Positions 14,999 to 21,980 of a stretch of 25,485 bases of DNA are shown here, in pieces. The notes below the pieces were generated by a model, which worked only from the letters and a program-made list of their open reading frames with translations, did not search any database and had not been told where the DNA came from. Numbering within the stretch: the stretch's first letter is position 1; every line of letters starts with the position of its first letter. The translations under genes and the position numbers were made by a program. The DNA is from Clostridiales bacterium (GTDB taxonomy: Bacteria > Bacillota > Clostridia > Oscillospirales > Ruminococcaceae): NCBI GenBank assembly GCA_029007575.1, contig JAQXIB010000201.1:1-25485 (forward strand), given 5' to 3'.

Positions 14999-16487
14999 CC
15001 AACTGACACCGGATGAAAAGTTAAAGGACAAAACGATCCGTAAAATTTTGGCACAGCCTGCTGCCGCCAAACCGTATCATACAAAAATGAAGAAAGCTAT
15101 TGCAGCCTGTTTGGCATTTGTATTAGTAGGCAGCGGCGTATTTGCCTCAATCCTCAACGGCAGCCTGAGCAAAAAAGGCATGCTGAATTCCGCTCCGCTT
15201 TCGGGCACAACAGATAAATCCGAAACGTATTACGGCGAAACAACAGAAGAGATGGCAACAGAAATCGGTGAAGCACCCGCATTACTGACTGACGGCGATG
15301 CAGATATCGAGTATACAGCCGGAGATGCGCCTACAGATGAGACAGCAACGCCTGAAACAGATACTGCCGCCACAAAAGGAGAAGCAACCGGCGGCGCTTT
15401 AAAATCACCCACTGCCGGCACTTCCACAAAACCGGGCAGCACCGGCAGCTCGACAACCTCCCAATCCAATCAGGCAACCGCCGGATTGCTGACAGCAAAA
15501 GCATGGAATGATAATCTAAACTTTGACTTTTGGCTGAATCTGATGGGGCAAAACAATGAATTTCGGCAATATCAGGCGAATTGGGGAATCAATCTGACCA
15601 AGCGCATTGCCGTAACGGTGCAAAGCGGCCAGAATGTGATCGGCGGTGCATCCGTTAGCCTGCTGGATGCGCAGGACAACGAAATCTGGTCTGCCGTCAG
15701 CGATAACAAGGGAATCGCTTATCTGTTTTACCATGTTTTTCAACAAAACGGCTCCCCTAAAAAAATTGTCGTAAAGTATGCGGGGCAAACAGCAGAACAG
15801 CCTTTGGGAGATTCCGTTGCTGCCGATTATACCATTACATTAGACAACGTGACGAAATTAAGCACCGCACTGGATCTAATGTTCGTCTGCGACACGACCG
15901 GCTCTATGGGAGATGAACTGTCTTATCTGCAACAGGAGCTTGCCGACATTATTCTACGCGTCAAAAAGCAAAACGGCAATATTCCGCTTCGGTTAAGCGT
16001 GAATTTCTACCGGGATACCGGAGACGAATACGTGGTGCGTCCTTTCCCGTTTGTCAGTGATGTGAACACCGCCATCAACAATTTAAAAGCGCAATCTGCC
16101 GACGGCGGCGGGGATTTTGAAGAAGCGGTCGAGCAAGCGCTGAATGACGCGATCTACAAGCACGATTGGTCATCAACTGCTTCCGCAAAGCTGCTGTTCC
16201 TGATTTTAGACGCACCGCCGCATGACAGCGCAAAAGCGGAGATGCAAAAATTATTGACAGCGGCAGCCCAAAACGGTATCCGCATCATTCCGGTAACCGC
16301 CAGCGGAATCGACAAAAACACCGAATATCTGATGCGGGCACTCAGCACCGGCACCGGCGGCACTTATGTCACACTGACCGATGACAGCGGTATCGGCGGC
16401 AGCCACATCGAGCCGACCATCGGAGAAAGCAAGGTTTACAAGCTTAATGACCTATTGGTTAACATTATCAATGATTATCTCGCTTAA
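14973..16487 (+). CDS. membrane-anchored VWA-domain protein, probable anti-sigma factor
   Basis: A 504-residue protein read from ATG 14973, which has GGAG 9 nt upstream; an in-frame TTG at 14958 is weaker. Residues 1-40 are a charged cytosolic segment, 42-62 one membrane helix, and 75-170 a Thr/Ser/Ala/Gly/Glu-rich linker. Residues about 205-290 look like a beta-sandwich module, and about 298-504 are a von Willebrand A domain. Its MIDAS motif is D307-T-T-G-S311, with GGGD (378-381) and D413 in DAPPH as further family marks. The overlap with the sigma gene and the topology suggest that the cytosolic end binds the sigma factor and the outer VWA domain senses a ligand, metal or surface state. 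That is inference: no canonical anti-sigma zinc motif is seen. A hairpin terminator follows. Confidence 0.82.
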   Translation: MKNLFKGFDQLTPDEKLKDKTIRKILAQPAAAKPYHTKMKKAIAACLAFVLVGSGVFASILNGSLSKKGMLNSAPLSGTTDKSETYYGETTEEMATEIGEAPALLTDGDADIEYTAGDAPTDETATPETDTAATKGEATGGALKSPTAGTSTKPGSTGSSTTSQSNQATAGLLTAKAWNDNLNFDFWLNLMGQNNEFRQYQANWGINLTKRIAVTVQSGQNVIGGASVSLLDAQDNEIWSAVSDNKGIAYLFYHVFQQNGSPKKIVVKYAGQTAEQPLGDSVAADYTITLDNVTKLSTALDLMFVCDTTGSMGDELSYLQQELADIILRVKKQNGNIPLRLSVNFYRDTGDEYVVRPFPFVSDVNTAINNLKAQSADGGGDFEEAVEQALNDAIYKHDWSSTASAKLLFLILDAPPHDSAKAEMQKLLTAAAQNGIRIIPVTASGIDKNTEYLMRALSTGTGGTYVTLTDDSGIGGSHIEPTIGESKVYKLNDLLVNIINDYLA

Positions 16488-16506
16488 ATGATATGTCCCC
16501 CGAACA

Positions 16507-16554
16507 AATGCAGCCCTGCCTGAAAAGCTGTTTGCTCTTAGGCAGGGCTGCATT
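16507..16554. terminator. bidirectional terminator between convergent genes
   Basis: AATGCAGCCCTGCCT pairs perfectly over 15 bp with AGGCAGGGCTGCATT, with an 18-nt loop, followed by ATTTTAT on the plus strand. It lies between the VWA gene and the convergent transaldolase gene. Confidence 0.85.
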
Positions 16555-16593
16555 ATTTTATGATTCGGTATTTCTACTTCACATCACAACCGC

Positions 16594-17241
16594 TTATTTC
16601 TTCGGAACGGTTTCCCAATCTTTCAGGAAACGCTCAATGCCGCTTGCGGTCAGCGGATGGTTGATCATCTGCATAATTACTTTATACGGCACGGTAGCAA
16701 TATCGCAGCCGGCTTTTGCCGCCTCGATCACATGGATCGGATTGCGGATGCTCGCCGCAATTATTTGGGTTTCAATCTCATGCACCGCGAAAATATCCGC
16801 GATATCACGAATCAAAATCATGCCTTCCGAGCCGATATCGTCCAGTCTGCCTAAAAACGGACTGACATAAGTTGCACCCGCACGTGCCGCCAATAATGCC
16901 TGCGCCGCCGAGAAGATCAGTGTCACGTTGGTTTTGATCTTCTTTTCAGACAGGATTTTCACTGCCTTTAAGCCCTCTGCACACATCGGGATTTTAATGA
17001 CAATATTCTTATGTATTTTTGCCAGCTCCAGGGCTTCCTCGACCATTTTTTCATGCTCCAGCGAGATGACTTCCGCCGAAATCGGACCGTCTACAATAGA
17101 AGTAATTTCTTTGACAACCTCAACAAAATCTCTGCCCTCTTTCGCAATCAAGGAAGGATTGGTCGTTACGCCGCAGATGACCCCCAAGGATTCTGCTTCT
17201 CTGATTTCGTCCACATTTGCAGTATCCACAAACAATCTCAT
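16594..17241 (-). CDS. fsa: fructose-6-phosphate aldolase / short transaldolase
   Basis: A 215-residue TIM-barrel enzyme, the standard length of the small transaldolase (TalC/FSA) group. The Schiff-base lysine is K83 in NIVIKIPMC. Other family blocks are MRLFVDTANVDEI, GVTTNPSLIAKEG, TNVTLIFSAAQALLAARAGA and SPFLGRLDDIG. Members either transfer a dihydroxyacetone unit between sugar phosphates in the pentose phosphate pathway or cleave fructose 6-phosphate; sequence reading alone does not separate the two. The ATG at 17241 gives the conserved N-terminus; the frame is open to 17349 but those residues are not family-like. It stands as a single gene between two terminators. Confidence 0.93.
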   Translation of the reverse strand: MRLFVDTANVDEIREAESLGVICGVTTNPSLIAKEGRDFVEVVKEITSIVDGPISAEVISLEHEKMVEEALELAKIHKNIVIKIPMCAEGLKAVKILSEKKIKTNVTLIFSAAQALLAARAGATYVSPFLGRLDDIGSEGMILIRDIADIFAVHEIETQIIAASIRNPIHVIEAAKAGCDIATVPYKVIMQMINHPLTASGIERFLKDWETVPKK

Positions 17242-17269
17242 GACAACATCTTCTTTCTGAATATTGATT

Positions 17270-17278
17270 ATAATACCA
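17270..17278 (-). promoter_or_regulatory. extended -10 promoter of the transaldolase gene
   Basis: On the minus strand TGGTATTAT forms an extended -10 (TG-N-TATTAT), about 30 nt before the ATG at 17241. No clear -35 is seen. Confidence 0.45.
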
Positions 17279-17389
17279 TAAACCACTTTGTGCTGTCTCA
17301 GCAAGCCACACGGTATACTGATATATATATTTAGTTTATGATAGCACATTCTATAAAGTAAATCTTGTAAAATATTGCTCTGTTTTCGT

Positions 17390-17445
17390 AAAAAAATATG
17401 CAGAGCAAAAGAGAATGCCGATCTTAGAAAACTTTTTTGCTCTGC
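17390..17445 (-). terminator. terminator of the purine permease gene
   Basis: On the minus strand GCAGAGCAAAA (17435-17445) pairs with TTTTGCTCTGC (17400-17410), and ATATTTTTTTA follows. It begins 10 nt after the permease stop codon. Confidence 0.8.
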
Positions 17446-17454
17446 GTCGTTAAG

Positions 17455-18849
17455 CTATGACGGCAATACCAAAGTAATAATACGAACGACAAACAACGCT
17501 GCCGCCACGTACATCACCGGAGAAATATCTTTGACTTTTCCGGTGACTAATTTGAGGATAACCCATGCCAGCATACCAAACATAATACCGTTGGCGATAG
17601 AATAAGTGAACGGCATCATCACAATGGCAAGAAATCCGCCGACGGTATCGGCAAAATCACCCTCAAAGCTCATTTTCGTCACAGCCGACATCATCAACAG
17701 CCCTACAATAATCAATGCCGGAGCGGTCGCAAAACTCGGAATCGCCAAAAAAATCGGGGACAAAAACAGGGAAACCAAGAACAACAAACCGGTGACGACC
17801 GCGGTCAAGCCGGTTTTTCCGCCCTCTGCGGCACCGGCGCTGGACTCCACATAGCTGGTGACGGTTGAGGTGCCGAGCATAGCGCCCGAAACCGTACCGA
17901 TGGCGTCCGCCATCAAGGCGCGTCCCGCACGAGGCAGGTTGCCTTTTTCATCCAACAGGTTTGCTTTTGCGGCTACGCCGACCAAAGTGCCTACCGTATC
18001 AAACAAATCCACAAAAAGGAAAGCAAACACGATCACGGCAAAAGAAACAATATGGTTGATCATATAGCTGAAATCAAACTGAAACAACGTCGGCATAACA
18101 GACGGAGGAAGAAAAGCGGAAGCATTGGAAAAGTCCGGAATCAAGCTGAAATTGGATACATTGTCAACCTGATACCATCCGCCAAGCTCAGCAATAATTC
18201 CCAACAGCCATGTACCGACAATGCCGATCAGAATGGCACCCTTTACTTTGAACGCCATCAAAATCGCAATCAGCATGACGCCGATCAGCGCAAGCGCCGC
18301 CGGTGCAGAAGACAGATCACCGAGTTTAATCAAGGTATCGGACGCGATCTGATCTCCGGCCAAATAAGCATCGCTGACAACGATGCGCGCGCCTTTTAAT
18401 CCGACAATGGTAATAAACAAACCGATGCCGGCGGTGATTCCATACTTCAAATTCGCCGGTATCGCATTCACCAGTTTTTCCCGAAATTTGAACAACGACA
18501 GCAAAATAAAAATAACGCCTTCTACCAAAACAGCGGTCAAAGCAATTTTCCAGGCATTATCTCCCAGTCCCATTCCCAGGCATACCGTATAAGTAAAGTA
18601 TGCGTTCAGGCCCATACCGGAGGCAAGCGCAATCGGATAATTGGCGAAAAATCCCATAATAAAGGTCGCGATTGCGGCAGACAAAGCAGTCGCGGTGAAA
18701 ACTGCGCCTTTATCCATCCCCGCGGCAGACAGCATATCGGGATTGACGGCAAGGATATACGCCATTGCCAAAAACACAGTAATGCCCGCAACTACTTCGG
18801 TTCTTACCGTTGTCCCGTTTTCTTTCAATTTGAACATCTTTTCTAACAT
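17455..18849 (-). CDS. NCS2-family purine permease (PbuG/AzgA type)
   Basis: A 464-residue membrane transporter with about 12-14 predicted helices. It matches the AzgA-type branch of NCS2: TEVVAGITVFLAMAYILAVN, the LASGMGLNAYFTYTVCLGMG block, FVDLFDTVGTLVGVA, and GTSTVTSYVESSAGAAEGGK. Members import guanine, hypoxanthine or adenine with protons, and the exact substrate cannot be fixed by reading. The ATG at 18849 has GAAAGGGACG upstream and is preferred to the TTG at 18852. A consensus promoter lies 110 nt upstream, and the leader between them is strongly structured, so RNA-level control is possible. It has its own terminator and forms a single-gene unit. Confidence 0.92.
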   Translation of the reverse strand: MLEKMFKLKENGTTVRTEVVAGITVFLAMAYILAVNPDMLSAAGMDKGAVFTATALSAAIATFIMGFFANYPIALASGMGLNAYFTYTVCLGMGLGDNAWKIALTAVLVEGVIFILLSLFKFREKLVNAIPANLKYGITAGIGLFITIVGLKGARIVVSDAYLAGDQIASDTLIKLGDLSSAPAALALIGVMLIAILMAFKVKGAILIGIVGTWLLGIIAELGGWYQVDNVSNFSLIPDFSNASAFLPPSVMPTLFQFDFSYMINHIVSFAVIVFAFLFVDLFDTVGTLVGVAAKANLLDEKGNLPRAGRALMADAIGTVSGAMLGTSTVTSYVESSAGAAEGGKTGLTAVVTGLLFLVSLFLSPIFLAIPSFATAPALIIVGLLMMSAVTKMSFEGDFADTVGGFLAIVMMPFTYSIANGIMFGMLAWVILKLVTGKVKDISPVMYVAAALFVVRIITLVLPS

Positions 18850-18894
18850 CAAGACACGTCCCTTTCCTAAAATAAAGCATTATACAGCGTTCCG

Positions 18895-18953
18895 CAACGA
18901 ATTTTCGGACTACCGCAAGCACACCGGAAAACGATATCCGAAAACTCTCGTTG
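18895..18953 (-). promoter_or_regulatory. structured leader RNA of the purine permease
   Basis: In the transcribed strand CAACGA (18948-18953) pairs with TCGTTG (18895-18900), and TTTTCGGA (18937-18944) with TCCGAAAA (18902-18909). A 27-nt inner region with a small CCG/CGG hairpin is enclosed. I compared it with the purine riboswitch: its conserved core and three-way junction are not visible. No terminator stem follows in the leader. It could be an unrecognised riboswitch, an mRNA-stabilising hairpin or a protein-binding site. Confidence 0.45.
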
Positions 18954-18965
18954 AACCGCCAACCT

Positions 18966-18995
18966 ATTATACTGTTTTTTATATTATTTTGTCAA
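18966..18995 (-). promoter_or_regulatory. promoter of the purine permease
   Basis: On the minus strand TTGACA (18990-18995) and TATAAT (18966-18971), both perfect, are separated by 18 nt of AT-rich sequence. Transcription would start near 18959. Confidence 0.88.
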
Positions 18996-19086
18996 TATCA
19001 CGGTGTTTCTATGCTATATGATAATAATTTCTGCTTGAGCCTAAATTTTCTTTTCAAAATGTGTTTATTTTTTCACGGTTTCGCTA

Positions 19087-19092
19087 TATAAT
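19087..19092 (+). promoter_or_regulatory. -10 element of the murC promoter
   Basis: A perfect TATAAT with only a weak TTTATT (19064-19069) 17 nt upstream. Transcription would start near 19099, which argues against the GTG at 19099 as the murC start. Confidence 0.5.
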
Positions 19093-19155
19093 AGAATAGT
19101 GAAAAAATCCATTTATCAGGGACAGATTTCCCACGATTCAGAAAGGCTTGATGAC

Positions 19156-20514
19156 ATGGTTGACAATAATATTTTACAAGGGAAAAAGCATCTGCATTTT
19201 ATCGGCATCGGCGGCTCCGGTATGTATCCGCTCGCCCAAATCCTGCACAGCGAAGGCTACTACATCACCGGGTCGGATAATAATGAGACCGACACCCTCG
19301 CCGCAGTCCGAAAAATGGGGATCCCGGTATATCTCGGTCAACGCGCCGAAAACATTGCCGGCGCCGATTTGATCGTACACACGGCAGCGATCATGAGCGA
19401 TAATCCGGAATTGATTGCCGCCAAAGCAAGCGGCGTACCGGTGCTGGAACGCTGTGAGCTGCTGGGGTTGATTACCCGCCGTTATCATCATGCCATCTGC
19501 GTCAGCGGCACCCACGGCAAAACCACCACCTCCTCTATTCTCACCCAAATCCTGACCGAAGCCGGCATTGATCCCAGTGCGGTAATCGGCGGCAAACTTC
19601 CGTTGATCGGCGGCAGCGGCAGAGTCGGAAAATCGGATATTATGGTCTGCGAATCCTGCGAATATGTAGACACCTTTTTACATCTTTCCCCCGACATTGC
19701 GGTGATATTAAATATTGACCGAGACCACATGGAATATTTTAAAACGCTGGAACGCTTGATCAGCTCCTTCCGCAAATTCGCTGAAATGGCGACCAAATCT
19801 CTGATTGTCAACGGAGATGATGCCAACACCATGAAAGCGGTGGAGGGACTCGGCAAAGAAACCGTGACTTTCGGCTGGTCCGATACCAACGATTATTATC
19901 CTGCCAATATCGGAAGGATTGACGACTGTTTTCACAGCTATGACCTGATGTACCGCGGCAGCAAACGCTGTACCATCAAGCTTTATATTCCCGGCAAGCA
20001 CAACATCTTAAACTCCATGGCAGCAGCAGCAGCGGCATTTGCCGTCGGTGCAACGCCGGAACAGGTTGCTGCGGGAATCGCAGATTTCCGCGGTGCCGGA
20101 CGTCGATTTGAAATTCTCGGCAAATGCAACGGCGCAGTCATTGCCGATGACTATGCGCACCACCCCGCCGAGCTCAAGGTCACACTGGAAGCCGCCAAGG
20201 AACTGCATTACAAACGGGTTTGGGCAGTATTTCAGCCCTTTACTTACTCCCGTACCGCGATGCTGTTGGATGACTTTGCCAAGGTGCTGCCGATTGCGGA
20301 CAAGGTTGTCATGACCGAAATCATGGGCTCACGGGAAAAGAACACCTACAACATTTACACCAAAGATCTCGCCGCGAAAATCGACGGCAGCGTTTGGTTT
20401 CCGACCTTTGAGGAGGTTGCCGATTATCTGCGGCAAAACATCACCGAAGGAGACTTGGTCATTACCCTCGGCTGCGGCGATGTTTATAAAATCGCAAAAA
20501 TGCTGGTACAATAA
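19156..20514 (+). CDS. murC: UDP-N-acetylmuramate--L-alanine ligase
   Basis: A 452-residue Mur ligase that adds L-alanine to UDP-MurNAc using ATP in the cytoplasm, the first amino-acid step of peptidoglycan precursor synthesis. Visible marks are the N-terminal nucleotide-sugar fold (HLHFIGIGGSGMYPLAQIL, residues 13-31), the P-loop GTHGKTTTSS (118-127), the NIDRDHMEYF block, GAGRRFE and DDYAHHP in the C-terminal domain. This combination is specific to MurC rather than MurD/E/F. I chose ATG 19156 with AGAAAGG about 11 nt upstream; the frame is open from a GTG at 19099, which coincides with the likely transcription start. The gene is divergent from the purine permease and followed by a hairpin, so it is probably transcribed alone. 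Confidence 0.95.
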   Translation: MVDNNILQGKKHLHFIGIGGSGMYPLAQILHSEGYYITGSDNNETDTLAAVRKMGIPVYLGQRAENIAGADLIVHTAAIMSDNPELIAAKASGVPVLERCELLGLITRRYHHAICVSGTHGKTTTSSILTQILTEAGIDPSAVIGGKLPLIGGSGRVGKSDIMVCESCEYVDTFLHLSPDIAVILNIDRDHMEYFKTLERLISSFRKFAEMATKSLIVNGDDANTMKAVEGLGKETVTFGWSDTNDYYPANIGRIDDCFHSYDLMYRGSKRCTIKLYIPGKHNILNSMAAAAAAFAVGATPEQVAAGIADFRGAGRRFEILGKCNGAVIADDYAHHPAELKVTLEAAKELHYKRVWAVFQPFTYSRTAMLLDDFAKVLPIADKVVMTEIMGSREKNTYNIYTKDLAAKIDGSVWFPTFEEVADYLRQNITEGDLVITLGCGDVYKIAKMLVQ

Positions 20515-20534
20515 ATTGATTAACGTTTACATTC

Positions 20535-20578
20535 CTGTAAGGACTGTCCCGCTTTTCCGAGCGAGACAGTCCTTACAG
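20535..20578 (+). terminator. hairpin after murC
   Basis: CTGTAAGGACTGTC and GACAGTCCTTACAG form a perfect 14-bp stem with a 16-nt loop. No T-tract follows directly, so termination may be inefficient or factor-assisted. Confidence 0.6.
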
Positions 20579-20607
20579 CATATATCGGAAAATTTTTCCG
20601 TAAAATA

Positions 20608-20655
20608 TTGACAAATAAATATTATTGTGATATTATTTTGATATCAAGATAATAT
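20608..20655 (+). promoter_or_regulatory. promoter of the SPFH gene with an overlapping palindrome
   Basis: TTGACA (20608-20613) and TATTAT (20631-20636) are spaced by 17 nt. A 26-bp dyad (20630-20655) centred on TTGATATCAA, with ATATTAT/ATAATAT arms and a single mismatched pair, overlaps the -10 and the start site. That is the position of a repressor operator. Confidence 0.75.
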
Positions 20656-20688
20656 TGAATGACAGATATGAAAGGAATGAACTTAACC

Positions 20689-21708
20689 ATGAAAGAAATT
20701 GTTTTGAGCAATAAGAAAAACGGAATGGCGGTATTGCTGATCACCATATTGCTGTATCTGGCCGGCATCGCTGCCTGTGTTTTCGCCGGATTCCTGATTG
20801 ACAGTCCGCTCCGTATCCTCGGAATCATATTGCTGATTGTCAGCATTCTCTGGCTTTGCGTAGGCTGGCTGCCTCTGCTGGGGCTGAAAGTGCTGAAACC
20901 ACAGGAGGCACTCGTTCTCACCTTGTTCGGGAAATATATCGGCACGCTGAAAAATGAGGGATTCTATTTTGTCAATCCGTTCTGTGTCAGCGTAAATCCT
21001 GCTGCCAAAACAAAGCTGAATCAAAGCGGCGATGTGGATGGCGGTGCTGTCAACACGATCGTATATCCTACCGCTACAAGCATAGAAACGGTAAACAAAA
21101 AAATATCCCTCAAAATCATGACGCTGAATAACAACCGTCAGAAAATCAACGATTGTTTAGGAAATCCTGTGGAAATCGGCATTGCAGTCATGTGGCGGGT
21201 CGTCGATACCGCAAAGGCTGTTTTCAATGTGGACAATTTTAAAGAATACCTTTCCCTGCAATGTGACAGCGCGCTGAGAAATATTGTCCGCATCTATCCT
21301 TACGATATTGCGCCGAATATCGATACCACCGGCGACGGTATCGCTGACGAGGGAAGCTTGCGCGGTTCCAGTGAAATTGTCGCTTCCCGTATCCGAGACG
21401 AAATTCAGCAAAAGGTCAGCGAAGCAGGCATCGAAATTATTGAAGCACGCATCACTTACCTTGCCTATGCGCCCGAAATTGCCGCGGTGATGCTGCAAAG
21501 ACAGCAAGCATCCGCAATCATTGACGCAAGAAAAATGATCGTAGACGGTGCGGTTGGCATGGTGGAAATGGCATTGGAGCGATTGAACAGCAACAGCGTT
21601 GTAGAACTCGACGAGGAACGGAAAGCGGCAATGGTTTCCAACCTCCTGGTCGTTCTCTGCGGCAATCACGACGCACAGCCGGTCGTCAACTCCGGAAGTT
21701 TATATTAA
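20689..21708 (+). CDS. SPFH/band 7 domain membrane protein
   Basis: A 339-residue protein. Two hydrophobic helices at about residues 12-36 and 41-64 are followed by an SPFH domain (KVLKPQEALVLTLFGKYIGT, then GFYFVNPF and AVMWRVVDTAKAVFNVDNF). A helical tail contains the SEAGIEIIEARITYLAYAPEI block typical of the flotillin-related branch. SPFH proteins oligomerise in membranes and scaffold proteases or lipid domains. ATG 20689 follows AAAGGA at about 12 nt; ATGs at 20659 and 20677 are possible alternatives. The stop codon is one base before the start of a small Arc-type protein gene, so the two are co-transcribed and share a terminator. Confidence 0.9.
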   Translation: MKEIVLSNKKNGMAVLLITILLYLAGIAACVFAGFLIDSPLRILGIILLIVSILWLCVGWLPLLGLKVLKPQEALVLTLFGKYIGTLKNEGFYFVNPFCVSVNPAAKTKLNQSGDVDGGAVNTIVYPTATSIETVNKKISLKIMTLNNNRQKINDCLGNPVEIGIAVMWRVVDTAKAVFNVDNFKEYLSLQCDSALRNIVRIYPYDIAPNIDTTGDGIADEGSLRGSSEIVASRIRDEIQQKVSEAGIEIIEARITYLAYAPEIAAVMLQRQQASAIIDARKMIVDGAVGMVEMALERLNSNSVVELDEERKAAMVSNLLVVLCGNHDAQPVVNSGSLY

Positions 21709-21709
21709 G

Positions 21710-21916
21710 ATGATGAACGATCCACAACAAAAAAAGCAAATTCCGCTCCGCCTTTCCGCCAAATTATACGATGCCATTGCATCATGGGCAGAGGACGATT
21801 TCCGTTCGGTCAACGGTCAAATTGAATATTTACTGTCCGAATGTGTCCGACAGCGCAAGAAAAACGGAAAATATGTTTCCGATGAAATCGACCAGCCGCC
21901 CGAATTAGATATCTAG
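21710..21916 (+). CDS. small Arc/ribbon-helix-helix protein paired with the SPFH gene
   Basis: A 68-residue protein with one ribbon-helix-helix core at about residues 9-50 (QIPLRLSAKLYDAIASWAED, then NGQIEYLLSECVRQR) and a short acidic tail. Proteins of this fold bind DNA as dimers. It starts one base after the SPFH stop codon (ATG 21710, or a second ATG at 21713). It could bind the palindrome over the SPFH promoter and autoregulate, or it could be an SPFH partner; both are inference. No toxin gene is adjacent, so a toxin-antitoxin role is unlikely. Confidence 0.85.
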   Translation: MMNDPQQKKQIPLRLSAKLYDAIASWAEDDFRSVNGQIEYLLSECVRQRKKNGKYVSDEIDQPPELDI

Positions 21917-21917
21917 T

Positions 21918-21959
21918 AAAAAAGCTGCTTCACTTTTTTGTAAGTGAAGCAGCTTTTTT
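21918..21959. terminator. bidirectional terminator between the Arc gene and carB
   Basis: AAAAAAGCTGCTTCACTT pairs perfectly over 18 bp with its complement across a 6-nt loop. The T-run is part of the stem on both strands, so it can end both the plus-strand SPFH-Arc transcript and the minus-strand carB transcript. Confidence 0.92.
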
Positions 21960-21980
21960 GGACATTCAAAACACGGTGCA

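Noticed and set aside
18853..18960. Purine riboswitch upstream of the NCS2 permease
   Set aside because: The conserved core and junction of the purine riboswitch are not recognisable; kept only as an unclassified structured leader.
19099..19155. GTG at 19099 as the murC start
   Set aside because: It falls on the expected transcription start of the TATAAT at 19087-19092; ATG 19156 has a ribosome site and gives a normal MurC N-terminus.
21710..21916. Arc-type protein as the antitoxin of a toxin-antitoxin pair
   Set aside because: The neighbour is an SPFH membrane protein, not a toxin, and no small toxin frame lies between it and the terminator.
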